Below are positions 28,052-39,097 of a stretch of 64,000 bases of DNA, piece by piece. Below the pieces are notes generated by a model. It was not told the origin of the DNA. It was given only the letters and a program-made list of their open reading frames with translations, and did not search any database. Location: assembly GCA_019240525.1 (NCBI GenBank), contig JAFAYE010000001.1:2019300-2083299 (forward strand), in the 5' to 3' direction. This stretch comes from Candidatus Eremiobacterota bacterium. Lineage in GTDB: Bacteria > Vulcanimicrobiota > Vulcanimicrobiia > Vulcanimicrobiales > Vulcanimicrobiaceae. Made by a program: the position numbers and the translations under genes. The stretch's first letter is position 1. The number at the start of each line of letters is the position of its first letter.

Positions 28052-29605
28052 ATGGAACTACGGATTGATCGCGAGTGCGTCGATCGTTGCCGGAAACTTG
28101 CCGGCGCAATTGCGGATCCGGTGGAAGACTTCATCGCGGCCCATTCCACGGTGTCGGTCGAACGGGCGGTCCTGCGATTACTTGGCGTCGACGGGGTCAC
28201 GGCGCAAGAGATCCCGCTCCCGAACGCGGTCGTGGACGCCATGCCGGCCGGTAGGCTCGAAGACGGCGTCGCGATGTGCTTTGGGAAAGGCTTGGCGGAG
28301 ACCGGTCTCGAGCCGCAAGCCTTCGCGCAGGCTCTCGCCGATGAACGCTATGCCTTCGAGCAGTTCGAGTCGACGCCCGGTGCAGCCGCGCGTGGCGCAT
28401 TGCGCCCGTATGTCGAGGCGGCACTCGCGCGCATTCGCGCGCAACGTGAGGCTCGCGAGTCCCGGTTGACGCGCCTGCCGCAGATGCCTACGCCGCTGCT
28501 CTACGTTATCGTTGCAAGCGGAAACATTTACGAGGATCGGACTGCGGCGGTCGCCGCCGCCGAGGCAGGGGCGCAAGTCATCGCGGTCATTCGCTCCACG
28601 GGACAATCGCTGCTCGATTTCGTGCCCTTCGGCCCCACGACCGAAGGCTTCGGCGGTACGTACGCCACGCAAGCGAACTTCGCGATCATGCGCGCCGCGC
28701 TCGACGACGTAAGCGAAAGACTCGGGCGTTACGTGATGCTCACCAACTATGCGAGCGGGCTCTGCATGCCGGAGATTGCGGTGATGGCAGCGCTCGAGCG
28801 GCTCGACATGCTGCTCAACGATTCGATGTACGGCATTCTCTTCCGCGACATCAATATGAAGCGCACGTTCGTCGATCAGCACTTTAGCCGAATGCTCAAT
28901 GCGTGCTCCGGAATTATCATCAATACCGGGGAGGACAACTATTTGACGACGGCCGACGCGGTCGAACAGGCCCCCGCAGTCTTGGCTTCGCAGTTTATCA
29001 ACGAAGAGTTCGCGCATCGCGCCGGGTTGCCGGACCGTCAAATCGGATTGGGCGACGCTTACGAAATCAATCCCGACCTCGAAGACAGTTTTCTCTTTCA
29101 GGTCGCGCAGGCGCAACTCGCGCGCGAAATTTTCCCCGGCGCGCCACTGAAGTATATGCCGCCGACCAAGCACATGACCGGCGACATTTTCAAAGGTCAG
29201 CTCATCGATGCCATGTTCAACCTTACATCGGTCATGACCGATCAAACCATTCACCTTTGCGGCATGTTGACCGAGGCTATTCACACGCCGTTCTTGGGCG
29301 ACCGAGTCCTTTCGCTCGAGAATGCGCGGTACATCATGAACGCGGCCCGGCACTTGGGTGACGAGATCGTCTTGCGGCCCGGCGGCGCCATCGAGCGCCG
29401 CGCCGAGTTGGTACTGCGCGAGTGTGCAGCGCTGCTCGATCGCGTGGCCGCGATGGGCCTGATGAAGGCAATCGAGGGTGCGACCTTCGCCGACGTGTCG
29501 CGGGCACCGGAGGGCGGGCGCGGCTTCGAGGGCGTCTTCGCCCGTTCGCCCGATTACTTCAATCCATTCGAGGAGGCACTCCGGCCCGCAGCGGTGCGGG
29601 CGTGA
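28052..29605 (+). CDS. kamD: Lysine 5,6-aminomutase alpha subunit
   Basis: Large subunit of the adenosylcobalamin- and PLP-dependent enzyme that moves the terminal amino group of D-lysine or beta-lysine to C5. At 517 residues it has the normal family length. Regions characteristic of KamD can be seen: VIVASGNIYEDRTAAVAAAEAG in two parts, GLCMPEIAVMAAL, DMLLNDSMYGILFRDINMKRT and KYMPPTKHMTGDIFKG. It starts 6 nt after rmlD and is followed by kamE with a 4-nt overlap. The usual lysine-fermentation genes (kdd, kce, kal, kamA) and the reactivating chaperone are absent here. Confidence 0.93.
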   Translation: MELRIDRECVDRCRKLAGAIADPVEDFIAAHSTVSVERAVLRLLGVDGVTAQEIPLPNAVVDAMPAGRLEDGVAMCFGKGLAETGLEPQAFAQALADERYAFEQFESTPGAAARGALRPYVEAALARIRAQREARESRLTRLPQMPTPLLYVIVASGNIYEDRTAAVAAAEAGAQVIAVIRSTGQSLLDFVPFGPTTEGFGGTYATQANFAIMRAALDDVSERLGRYVMLTNYASGLCMPEIAVMAALERLDMLLNDSMYGILFRDINMKRTFVDQHFSRMLNACSGIIINTGEDNYLTTADAVEQAPAVLASQFINEEFAHRAGLPDRQIGLGDAYEINPDLEDSFLFQVAQAQLAREIFPGAPLKYMPPTKHMTGDIFKGQLIDAMFNLTSVMTDQTIHLCGMLTEAIHTPFLGDRVLSLENARYIMNAARHLGDEIVLRPGGAIERRAELVLRECAALLDRVAAMGLMKAIEGATFADVSRAPEGGRGFEGVFARSPDYFNPFEEALRPAAVRA

Positions 29606-30348
29606 GCAATCTCGTGAAGCCGTACGGCGACACGCAGAACGACGGCAAAGTCCAGCTCTCGTTCACCTTGCCGGTTGAATGGAACGAAGCCGCCGATGAG
29701 GCGGCGCGCCAGCTGGTCGTCAAGATGGGTTTTACCGACGTTCACGTCGTCGATGGGCGGCGGATTGCGTCGGGGTTTTCGTTTTTTGTGCTCTACGCCA
29801 GCACGCCGCAAGCAATCGACGTCGAGGGCATTGCCGCGCCGTCGGTTCGCGCACACGCGATGACGATGGAAGAGATCGATGCCATCGTTGCGGAGCGGAT
29901 CGGACGAAAGATTCGCATTGCGGGTGCCTGTATCGGAACCGACGCGCACACGGTGGGCATCGATGCGATTCTCAACATGAAAGGCTATAAGGGCGACTAC
30001 GGGCTCGAGCGGTACCATATGTTTGAAACCTTCAATCTGGGCAGCCAAGTCGCCGTTGAGGAGCTGGTGCGATTCGCACAAGAGCGCGAGCTCGACGCGT
30101 TGCTCGCCTCGCAGGTCGTGACGCAAAAAGGTAGCGATGTGAAGAACTTCACCGCCTTGAGCGAGTTGCTCGAAGCTCAGGGTCTTCGCGACCGCATCGT
30201 TCTCATCTGCGGCGGACCGCGGGTCACCAACCGGTTAGCGAGCGAACTTGGATACGATGCCGGTTTCGGTCGCGGCACTCTTCCGAGCGAAGTCGCGGCA
30301 TTCATCGCGCTGACGCTCGACGATCGCCTGCGGCAAGCGTCGCGGTAG
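29602..30348 (+). CDS. kamE: Lysine 5,6-aminomutase beta subunit
   Basis: 248-residue small subunit that binds cobalamin and, through a lysine, PLP. An N-terminal dimerisation domain (VQLSFTLPVEWNEAADEAA, KMGFTDVHVVDG) is followed by a Rossmann B12 domain. That domain has the base-off motif GTDAHTVGIDAILNMKGYKG, containing Asp-x-His-x2-Gly, and later LICGGPRVTN. The GTG start overlaps the kamD stop. Both subunits look intact, so an active enzyme is expected when cobalamin is available. Confidence 0.92.
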   Translation: MSNLVKPYGDTQNDGKVQLSFTLPVEWNEAADEAARQLVVKMGFTDVHVVDGRRIASGFSFFVLYASTPQAIDVEGIAAPSVRAHAMTMEEIDAIVAERIGRKIRIAGACIGTDAHTVGIDAILNMKGYKGDYGLERYHMFETFNLGSQVAVEELVRFAQERELDALLASQVVTQKGSDVKNFTALSELLEAQGLRDRIVLICGGPRVTNRLASELGYDAGFGRGTLPSEVAAFIALTLDDRLRQASR

Positions 30349-30358
30349 AGGCCGATAG

Positions 30359-32218
<1,860 letters not shown>

Positions 32219-32229
<11 letters not shown>

Positions 32230-32977
32230 AGACGCCGCCATTCACGTTGAGCGTTTGGCCGGTGACATAATCTCCCTCGGAAACGAGGAAGCGAATCAAG
32301 GTCGCAACGTCACGCGGCTGACCGACGCGACGCATCGGGATCCGCTCGAGCAGTTTTGCGCGAACCTCGTCCGGAATCGAGCCCCACATCCCAGTCTCGA
32401 TAAAGCCCGGACAAACGGCATTGACGGTAACGTTGTTGCGGGCAACCTCGAGGGCTAACGTCCTGGTCAGCCCGATGATGCCGGCCTTCGCTGTCGCGTA
32501 ATTCGTTTGACCGAAATTACCGGCCTGCGCGACGAAAGAGGCGACGCTGACGATCCTTCCATAGCTGCGATCGAGCATCCCCGGAAGAGCCATCGCGCAC
32601 GCGTTGACGACTCCGCCCAGGTTGACGTCCATGACCTCCCGCCAATCTTGCGGCGACATTTTGACGAACCGGCGATCGCGTAAGATTCCGGCGTTGTTGA
32701 TCAAGATATCGAGCGAACCATACTGCCGAGAGATCTCTTCGCCCATGGCCGCTACCGCGGCCTGATCCGAAACGTCGCAGCGAATGCTCGTGGCCGTTCC
32801 ACCAGAATTCCGTATGGCAGCCGCGACGGCCTCAGCGCCGGCTTGGTCTTCGCGGTAGTTGACGACGACCGCCGCGCCGTGCCGCGCGAGTTCCTCGGCG
32901 ACGGCAGCGCCGATCCCTCGCGAGGCGCCAGTAACTAGCGCCGTCCGGCCTTCAAGAGCTTGCAGAACCGCCCTCAC
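32219..32977 (-). CDS. FabG-like 3-oxoacyl-ACP reductase / SDR
   Basis: 252-residue classical short-chain dehydrogenase. It has VTGASRGIGAAVAEELARHG, DILINNAGILRD, the catalytic Ser and NYATAKAGIIG (Tyr-x3-Lys), and VCPGFIETGM, closing with GQTLNVNGGVFIG. This is the FabG/PhaB pattern for reduction of beta-ketoacyl thioesters. The GTG start at 32977 overlaps the end of lpxA by 26 nt, so it is coupled to lipid A synthesis and may supply 3-hydroxyacyl chains. A role in acetoacetyl-CoA reduction is also possible given the thiolase 3 kb away. Confidence 0.85.
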
Positions 32978-33746
32978 CTTCGGCCACGGCGCGTCCGGTC
33001 TCGGCGTTTCGCGCGCGAAACTCTTCAACATACGAGAGCGCTTCCGGCGGCAGGGGCGCGTTCGATGCGCAAGCCGCCGCAATCGCATCGATGAGTTGCT
33101 GCGAAAAACCGTGCCGCCGAAGCCCGACGCTATTGACGCCTCGACAACGCGCCGGGTTGCCCGTCCACTTCAAGAACGGGGGGAGATCCTTGGCGACGAC
33201 GCTCGACATCCCCACCATCGAGAACGCGCCAATCGTCGTAAATTGATGGATCGTCGTTAGCAATCCGACCGTCGCGGCGTATTGAACTTCGGTGAATCCA
33301 CCGATTTGAACGCCGTTGGTCAAGGTGACTTTCGATCGGATGATCGTATCGTGAGAGACGTGACTGTACGACATGAAGTAGCAATGGTCTTCGATCAGCG
33401 TCTGGGTCGACGAAGGTTCGTGGACCGTCGTGTACTCCCGAAACGTGTTGTGGCTTCCGATTCGAATCGGCAGAAAACCGGTTTCTTTATACTCGTTGCG
33501 TTCGGTGGCGTACTGTGCGGCCGTACCGATCGTCGTGTGCGGCCCAAACCAGTTACCGTCGCCGATCTGAACGTTGCCAACGATGACGGCGAAGGGACCG
33601 ACAACATTGTTCTTTCCGACAACGACGTCGGGACCGACGACGGCCGACGAATGAAAGAAATTATCGCCAACCTGGATCATGCCGGGAAAGCGCGAGTGCA
33701 TGCGCGGATCGGACGTCATTGAGAAGTTCTCAGTAGCGCGTACCAT
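32952..33746 (-). CDS. lpxA: UDP-N-acetylglucosamine O-acyltransferase
   Basis: First enzyme of lipid A synthesis, transferring a 3-hydroxyacyl chain from ACP to UDP-GlcNAc. 264 residues with a left-handed beta-helix of hexapeptide repeats (IHSSAVVGPDVVVGKNNVVG-like), the catalytic-region SHVSHDTII, HQFTTIGAFSMVGM and the C-terminal WTGNPARCRGVNSVGLRRHG. The ATG at 33746 has AAGGA 8 nt upstream; an ATG at 33719 is weaker. Its presence supports a diderm, LPS-bearing cell. LpxB, LpxC and LpxD are not in the window. Confidence 0.92.
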   Translation of the reverse strand: MVRATENFSMTSDPRMHSRFPGMIQVGDNFFHSSAVVGPDVVVGKNNVVGPFAVIVGNVQIGDGNWFGPHTTIGTAAQYATERNEYKETGFLPIRIGSHNTFREYTTVHEPSSTQTLIEDHCYFMSYSHVSHDTIIRSKVTLTNGVQIGGFTEVQYAATVGLLTTIHQFTTIGAFSMVGMSSVVAKDLPPFLKWTGNPARCRGVNSVGLRRHGFSQQLIDAIAAACASNAPLPPEALSYVEEFRARNAETGRAVAEGEGGSASS

Positions 33747-33813
33747 TAAAGCTATCCTTCTGCGATTGCGCGCTCCAAGGGGCACGATTGGAAAACGGGT
33801 AAGACGGCGAAGC

Positions 33814-34413
33814 ATGGCTGACTCGGAGCAAGAAAAATTTCAAGCCTTCGTTTTTAGGAATCGCGGCGCGCTCCTCGCGTTTCCCGCCCTTGTCCTCGCC
33901 GCTTGCGGCCGGCCGAGTACGGCGAGCGCGCTTATCGGTCTTCCGATTGCGCTCGCCGGCGAACTCATCCGCTGTTGGGCGGTTGGCTATGCCGGGGTAA
34001 CGACCCGTAACGATGCGGTGACCGCGGCGAGTCTCGTTAGCGGCGGTCCGTACGCGCACGTCCGCAACCCGCTCTACGTCGGCAACTTCGTCACTGCCGC
34101 GGGCTTCGCGGTCGCCTTCACCGGAAGGAACTCGTTGCCGGCACGGTTCGCGCTCGTCGTGGGATCGCTCGCCGCCATGGCTGCCGTTTACGGGACGATC
34201 GTCCCGCACGAAGAGGCCTTCCTTCGCTCGCAGTTCGGCGACGAGTTCGACCGGTATTGCGAGCTCGTGCCTCCCATCGTACCGCAGCTCCAACCGATGG
34301 CCGACGGCAAGGGTCGGTGGAACCCCGAAGTTTTGCTCGCGGCCGAGAGTAAGACATTCGCGGTCTTCGGCGCGATGCTGGCGGCATTGATCGTGCGTTT
34401 GCGCAAGACGTAA
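33814..34413 (+). CDS. ICMT/PEMT-like membrane methyltransferase
   Basis: 199-residue protein with about four helices and the isoprenylcysteine carboxyl methyltransferase-like signature: GGPYAHVRNPLYVGNF, then VPHEEAFLRSQFGDEFDRYC near the C-terminus. These are the SAM-binding and Glu/Arg-rich motifs of bacterial members, which methylate lipids or small molecules. The ATG is at 33814, divergent from lpxA with a 67-bp gap. The substrate is unknown; proximity to lpxA suggests, but does not show, a lipid target. Confidence 0.82.
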   Translation: MADSEQEKFQAFVFRNRGALLAFPALVLAACGRPSTASALIGLPIALAGELIRCWAVGYAGVTTRNDAVTAASLVSGGPYAHVRNPLYVGNFVTAAGFAVAFTGRNSLPARFALVVGSLAAMAAVYGTIVPHEEAFLRSQFGDEFDRYCELVPPIVPQLQPMADGKGRWNPEVLLAAESKTFAVFGAMLAALIVRLRKT

Positions 34414-34420
34414 GACGGCG

Positions 34421-35284
34421 ATGGACGTTCGCCGGCGGCTAACGTTCGCGCTGATCGCGGCCGCGTGCGTTGCGCTGCTCGAATTCTGGGGTGCCGCGGC
34501 CTCTCACAGCCTGGCGTTGATGAGCGATGCCGTGCACGTTTGTACCGACGTCCTGGCCCTCGCCGTTGCCTTGATTGCCACGATCGGCGCGGCCCGCCCG
34601 GCCGATCCGCGGCGCACCTTCGGCTACGGTCGGATCGAAGTGCTCGGCGCGCTCCTGAACGGCACCTTGCTGCTCGTGGCGACGCTGGTGATCGTGTACG
34701 AGGCCGCCCGGCGTTTCGAAAACCCAATCGAGCCGGCAGCCATGTTGATGACCGCGGTTGCGGCGGTCGGTTTTGCGGTCAACGGCGGCGTCGGTTTACT
34801 TTTGCGACGAAGCAGCAGAAGCGATCTTAACGTGCGCGCGGCGCTCTTCCACGTTGTCGGCGACGCCCTCGGCGGTGCGGCGGTGATCGCCGGCGGCATC
34901 GCGATTGCAATAACGCATCGCGCTTGGATCGATCCGCTCCTGTCGCTCTTTGTCGCGACGATTATCGTCATCGGCGTGATGCGGGTCTTGCGCGACGCCA
35001 CGAACGTGTTGCTCGAAAGCGTCCCCAGCGACGTCGACTCCGCGGATCTGAGCCGCCACATCGGACGCATTCCGGGTGTCATCGGCGTTCACGACCTCCA
35101 CGTCTGGTCGATCGCCAGCGGCTCGCACGCGCTCAGCGCGCACGTGCAGCTCGACGATCGCCGCTTGAGTGAAGCAACCGAAGTGCTGCGCGACATCGAC
35201 GAATGCGTGAAGGCGCATTTCGGCATCGCCCACCTCACGATTCAGTTCGAGTGCGAGAATTGTCCGATCCCGGTCGAGCATTAG
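34421..35284 (+). CDS. Cation diffusion facilitator (CDF) efflux transporter
   Basis: 287-residue six-helix metal/proton antiporter. Helix 2 carries SDAVHVCTD and helix 5 HVVGDALGG, giving the His/Asp metal site (H-x3-D in both). The C-terminal cytoplasmic domain (SADLSRHIGRIPGVIGVHDLHVW in part) contains the metal-sensing His residues and ends in a Cys-containing FECENCPI. It exports Zn2+ or a similar divalent ion. It starts 7 nt after the methyltransferase, so the two may be cotranscribed. Confidence 0.93.
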   Translation: MDVRRRLTFALIAAACVALLEFWGAAASHSLALMSDAVHVCTDVLALAVALIATIGAARPADPRRTFGYGRIEVLGALLNGTLLLVATLVIVYEAARRFENPIEPAAMLMTAVAAVGFAVNGGVGLLLRRSSRSDLNVRAALFHVVGDALGGAAVIAGGIAIAITHRAWIDPLLSLFVATIIVIGVMRVLRDATNVLLESVPSDVDSADLSRHIGRIPGVIGVHDLHVWSIASGSHALSAHVQLDDRRLSEATEVLRDIDECVKAHFGIAHLTIQFECENCPIPVEH

Positions 35285-35329
35285 GACCGCTCCGAGGCCT
35301 TGCCGATTTCGAGGAGAAATTGCAGCCTC

Positions 35330-36670
35330 ATGACTGATATGAACTCCAAGGCCGTCGTCATTGGCATGGCGCGCACGCCCTTCGGCAAGCTCGGGGGAGC
35401 GCTCGCTCCACTTACGGCGACGACGCTTGGGGCGGTGGCCTTGACGGGTGCCATCGAGCGCGCCAAGATCGATCCCTCCGAAATCGAGCACGTCACTTTC
35501 GGCGAGGTCCTGCAGGCCGGCGTCGGACAGAATCCCGCCCGACAGGTGCTCTTCAAAGCGGGTCTCGCCAAGACGGTTACGGCCGATACCGTGAACAAGG
35601 TCTGCGCGTCGGGCCTGCTGGCGATCGTTAATGCGATGCGCTCGATCAACGCCGGTGCGAACGCGGTGGTCGCGGCCGGCGGTATGGAGTCTATGTCGAA
35701 TGCGCCCTATCTTTTGCGCGATGCGCGCTGGGGCTATCGCTTCGGCGATGGTGCGGTCGTCGACGCGATGATTTACGACGGGCTCTGGGACCAATACTTT
35801 CCGATGACGATGGCGACGCAAGGCAGCAAAGTCGCCGGCGAGCTCGGCTTGACGCGTGAAGAGCAGGATCGTTTTGCGTTCGAAAGTCATCGGCGCGCGG
35901 GAACCGCACATGCGGCCGGTCATTTCGCCGACGAAATCGTTCCCGTTAACGTCGCCAGCAAAGCGAAGGACAAGGTCGTCGTTGAAAAGCTCCCGCGACA
36001 GGGCCGCGCGCGCGTGCCCGCCGCGGTGGGTGCGCCGAGCAGTGTTTGGGAACACGAACCTTCGAACGAGTTCACGCTCGATTATCCGGCGTACGCACCG
36101 TTCGTTACCGGCGAAGTCGCGCACGTTGTGGTCGATCGCGACGAGGCGGTTCGCGGTGACGCGAGCCTCGAAGCACTGGCGAAGTTGCGTCCGCTCGAGC
36201 GCAACGGCACCGTGACGGCCGGCAACGCGCCCGGCGTGAACGACGGCGCCGCGGCGATGATTGTTTGCGACGCCGATTATGCGCGTGCGCACGGTTACGA
36301 GCCGCTGGCAACGGTCGTCGAGTATGCGACGGTCGCGTGGGATTCACCCTACATCGCCTTGACGCCGGCGATGGCCTCGCGCAAGCTCTTGGATAAAGCC
36401 GGATTACAGCACGGCGACATTGCCGTCTGGGAAATCAACGAAGCATTCGCCGCGGTCGCAATCGCCGCTTCCCGCCGGCTCGGCATCGAGGACGGTTTGA
36501 TCAATGCCTGGGGCGGTGCGGTCGCGATGGGGCACCCGATCGGCGCGTCGGGAACGCGCATCACCGCGACGGTTATCAACCAATTGCGCAAACGCGGCGG
36601 CGGCTTCGGTGTAGCAGCGATCTGCTCGGGCGGCGGTCAGGGCGATGCGTTGCTCGTTCGTGTGGATTAG
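35330..36670 (+). CDS. Thiolase (acetyl-CoA C-acyltransferase)
   Basis: 446-residue thiolase. Catalytic residues are visible: the nucleophilic Cys in NKVCASGLLA near residue 85, the NEAFA motif, His in GHPIGASGTR and the C-terminal Cys in AICSGGGQG. It condenses or cleaves acyl-CoA, as in acetoacetyl-CoA formation or beta-oxidation. It is longer than the usual 390-400 because of an insertion near residues 130-250. GAGGAG lies 13 nt before the ATG; an ATG 9 nt further on is an alternative. The stop TAG is in the same frame as, and only 3 nt before, the probable start of the acyl-CoA dehydrogenase. Confidence 0.93.
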   Translation: MTDMNSKAVVIGMARTPFGKLGGALAPLTATTLGAVALTGAIERAKIDPSEIEHVTFGEVLQAGVGQNPARQVLFKAGLAKTVTADTVNKVCASGLLAIVNAMRSINAGANAVVAAGGMESMSNAPYLLRDARWGYRFGDGAVVDAMIYDGLWDQYFPMTMATQGSKVAGELGLTREEQDRFAFESHRRAGTAHAAGHFADEIVPVNVASKAKDKVVVEKLPRQGRARVPAAVGAPSSVWEHEPSNEFTLDYPAYAPFVTGEVAHVVVDRDEAVRGDASLEALAKLRPLERNGTVTAGNAPGVNDGAAAMIVCDADYARAHGYEPLATVVEYATVAWDSPYIALTPAMASRKLLDKAGLQHGDIAVWEINEAFAAVAIAASRRLGIEDGLINAWGGAVAMGHPIGASGTRITATVINQLRKRGGGFGVAAICSGGGQGDALLVRVD

Positions 36671-36673
36671 ACG

Positions 36674-37834
36674 CTGCTGACGCAATCGCGGGCGCAGTTC
36701 GAGCTGACCGGCGAACAGCGCGCGATCGGCGCGCTGGCGGCGGAGATCGCGCAACGCGAGATCGCGCCGCACGTTGCCCGATGGGATCGCGAACACGTCT
36801 TTCCGCGCGAGCTCTATCGCAAGCTCACCGACGCCGGCCTGATGGGCATGCTGGTTCCCGAAGAGTACGGTGGTGCCGGCGCCGACTATCTTTCATACGC
36901 GCTGGCGGTTGAAGAGCTTGCACGCGTCGATGCCGGCACGGCGGTAACGGTTTCCGTACATTCGATGATCTGTTCGGCGATTCGCCGGCTCGGCACGACG
37001 GCGCAGCAAGAACGCTGGCTCCCGCAACTGGCGACGGGTGACGTGCTCGCCGGATTCGCACTGACCGAGTCGGACGCCGGTTCCGACGCCGCCGCGCTTC
37101 GCGCGACCGCGAAGCGCTCCGGCGATGGCTACGTTCTCGACGGCCGAAAACAATGGTGCAGCACGGGCAGCTATGCCGGCGTGATCATGGGCATGTTCCG
37201 TACCGGCGGCTCGGGCGCGCGCGGCGTCAGCGCGTTCCTGATCGAAGCCAATCTCGCGGGAATGGTCGTGGAACGCGTCACCGAAAAGCTCGGCATCCAC
37301 ACGAGCAACACCTGCGATTTGGCGTTCGACGGGGTGTACGTCGGCAGCGACGCGCTTTTGGGTGAAGAAGGTGCCGGATTCGGCAATGCGATGACGGCAT
37401 TAACCGCCGGCCGCATCGGAATCGCCGCGCAAGCGATCGGCATCCTCGCCGCTTGCCTCGACGAATCGGTGAAGTTCGCAAAGGAGCGGATCGCGTTCGG
37501 CAAACCGATCGGCGCCTTCGAAGGCGTTTCGTTCAAGATCGCGCAGATGGCCACCGATCTCGAGGCCGCGCGTATGCTCAACTACCGTGCGGCGGCGATG
37601 GCCGACGCCGGCGAAAGTTTCGCTCTTGCCGCGAGCAAAGCAAAACTCTTTGCCTCGACCGCCGCGCGCAAACATGCGGCCGAAGCGGTGCAGATTCACG
37701 GCGGCTACGGCTATACGAGCGAATTCGCCGTCGAACGTCACTACCGCGACGCGAAGATCACCGAGATTTACGAAGGTACCTCGGAGATCCAGCAGCTCAT
37801 CATCGCCCGCTCGTTGCTGGGACGGCTCGACTAG
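36674..37834 (+). CDS. Acyl-CoA dehydrogenase, probable CTG start
   Basis: FAD enzyme that oxidises an acyl-CoA to the 2-enoyl-CoA. 386 residues in the ACAD layout: [36 protein letters not shown], the [11 protein letters not shown] loop, [28 protein letters not shown] and the C-terminal [12 protein letters not shown] with [14 protein letters not shown]. The catalytic Glu lies in the last motif. The first ATG (36842) would remove 56 residues of the conserved N-terminal helical domain. The coding pattern runs back to the thiolase TAG, and only CTG codons (36674, 36677) can start it by conventional wobble. With the thiolase it suggests short-chain fatty acid or lysine/branched-chain catabolism. 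Confidence 0.9.
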   Translation: MLTQSRAQFELTGEQRAIGALAAEIAQREIAPHVARWDREHVFPRELYRKLTDAGLMGMLVPEEYGGAGADYLSYALAVEELARVDAGTAVTVSVHSMICSAIRRLGTTAQQERWLPQLATGDVLAGFALTESDAGSDAAALRATAKRSGDGYVLDGRKQWCSTGSYAGVIMGMFRTGGSGARGVSAFLIEANLAGMVVERVTEKLGIHTSNTCDLAFDGVYVGSDALLGEEGAGFGNAMTALTAGRIGIAAQAIGILAACLDESVKFAKERIAFGKPIGAFEGVSFKIAQMATDLEAARMLNYRAAAMADAGESFALAASKAKLFASTAARKHAAEAVQIHGGYGYTSEFAVERHYRDAKITEIYEGTSEIQQLIIARSLLGRLD

Positions 37835-37837
37835 CAA

Positions 37838-37865
37838 CAGGAGGCATTCTTTCGAACGCCTCCTG
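37838..37865 (+). other. Strong hairpin between acyl-CoA dehydrogenase and sucC
   Basis: CAGGAGGCATTC and GAACGCCTCCTG form a 12-bp stem with one mismatch around a TTTC loop. It begins 4 nt after the dehydrogenase stop. No T-run follows on either strand, so it is not a standard intrinsic terminator. It may stabilise a processed 3' end or limit read-through into sucC. The motif GGAGG on its 5' arm is not near a start codon. Confidence 0.5.
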
Positions 37866-37926
37866 CGATGTGCGACCAAAGAGGCAAGGGCCGTGTGATG
37901 GTCGTGCGCGAACGTGTCGCGCCGCT

Positions 37927-39096
37927 ATGAATCTCATGGAGTATCAGGGTAAGGAGCTTTTTCGGCGAGCCGGTATCGCCGTGCCGCGCGGTCGCCACGC
38001 GGCGACGCCCGGCGATGTTGGGGAGTTTCTCGGCGAGACGCCGGGCGATTGGGTCGTCAAAGCGCAAGTGCTCATGGGCGGTCGCGGCAAGGCGGGCAAG
38101 ATCAAGATGGCGAGCGGCGCCGAAAAAGGACGCAGCGTCGCCGAAGAGATCCTGGCGACGCCGATGCCGCCGAATCGCCAGAATCCCATTGGCGAGCCGA
38201 TCAAATCGTTGCTCGTCGAAGAGAAGCTCGAGATCGCGAAGGAAGCCTACTGCGCCATCACCATCGATCGCGCCGCGCGCCGGCCGGTAATTGTCGTTAG
38301 TCGTTTCGGCGGCATGGATATCGAAGAAGTAGCCGAGCATCATCCCGAGTCGATTGCGAAGTTCTATGTCGACACGACCATCGGCTATTCGCCCTTCATT
38401 GGAAGAGAGCTCGCGTTCCAAGCCGAGCTCGATCCGGGATATCGCAAGGAGTTTCCGGCGATCGTCGCATCGCTCTACGAGATTTTCTTCGCGTACGGCG
38501 CGAAACTGCTCGAGATCAATCCGCTGGCGCTCACGCGCGACGGCCGCGTGATCGCGTCGGATGCAAAAGTGGAGCTCGACGACGATGCGCTGTTTCGACA
38601 TCCCGAACTGCACGAATGGCGCTCCGCGCTGCCGCTCGACGAAGACGAGCTTCTCGCCGCGGAAGCAGGTATCGGCATACGCAATTTCCGCCGCTTCCCC
38701 GGCAGGGTCGGCACGATGGCGAACGGCGCGGGCCTGGCAATGGCGACGATGGACGCGGTCGCTAACGCCGGCGGCGAGGTCGCGGATTTTCTCGACGTGG
38801 GCGGCGGCGCGAACGCACAGCGCGTGCAAAATTGCTACGAGCTGGTCGTCAATAATACCGGCGCAAACGTTTTTTTCGTCAACATCTTCGGCGGAATCAC
38901 GCGCGGCGACGAAGTTGCGCGCGGAATCGTTGCCGCGATGGCGCAGACCTCGTCGCGCAAGATTCCGCTCGTGATTCGCTTGACCGGAACGAATGAAGAA
39001 GAAGGACGCCGCATTCTCAAAGAGGCCGCGATGACACCAGTCGAGACGATGGACGAAGGCGCGCGCGAAGCCGTCCGCCTCTCGCGGGAGGCGTAG
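37927..39096 (+). CDS. sucC: Succinyl-CoA synthetase (ADP-forming) beta subunit
   Basis: 389-residue ATP-grasp subunit of the TCA-cycle enzyme that interconverts succinyl-CoA and succinate with ADP/ATP. MNLMEYQGKELFRRAGI is the standard N-terminus. AQVLMGGRGKAGKIK contributes to the nucleotide site, LEINPLALTRDG is the ATP-grasp metal motif, and FFVNIFGGITRGDEVA sits in the ligase domain. sucD follows after 1 nt. The gene is separated from the upstream dehydrogenase by a hairpin and a 61-bp gap, so it probably has its own promoter. Confidence 0.96.
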   Translation: MNLMEYQGKELFRRAGIAVPRGRHAATPGDVGEFLGETPGDWVVKAQVLMGGRGKAGKIKMASGAEKGRSVAEEILATPMPPNRQNPIGEPIKSLLVEEKLEIAKEAYCAITIDRAARRPVIVVSRFGGMDIEEVAEHHPESIAKFYVDTTIGYSPFIGRELAFQAELDPGYRKEFPAIVASLYEIFFAYGAKLLEINPLALTRDGRVIASDAKVELDDDALFRHPELHEWRSALPLDEDELLAAEAGIGIRNFRRFPGRVGTMANGAGLAMATMDAVANAGGEVADFLDVGGGANAQRVQNCYELVVNNTGANVFFVNIFGGITRGDEVARGIVAAMAQTSSRKIPLVIRLTGTNEEEGRRILKEAAMTPVETMDEGAREAVRLSREA

Positions 39097-39097
39097 A

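Noticed and set aside
28178-29353. 391-codon minus-strand open frame
   Set aside because: Antisense to kamD, which is intact and family-length.
34796-36292. 498-codon minus-strand open frame
   Set aside because: Antisense to the CDF transporter and thiolase, with no recognisable motif.
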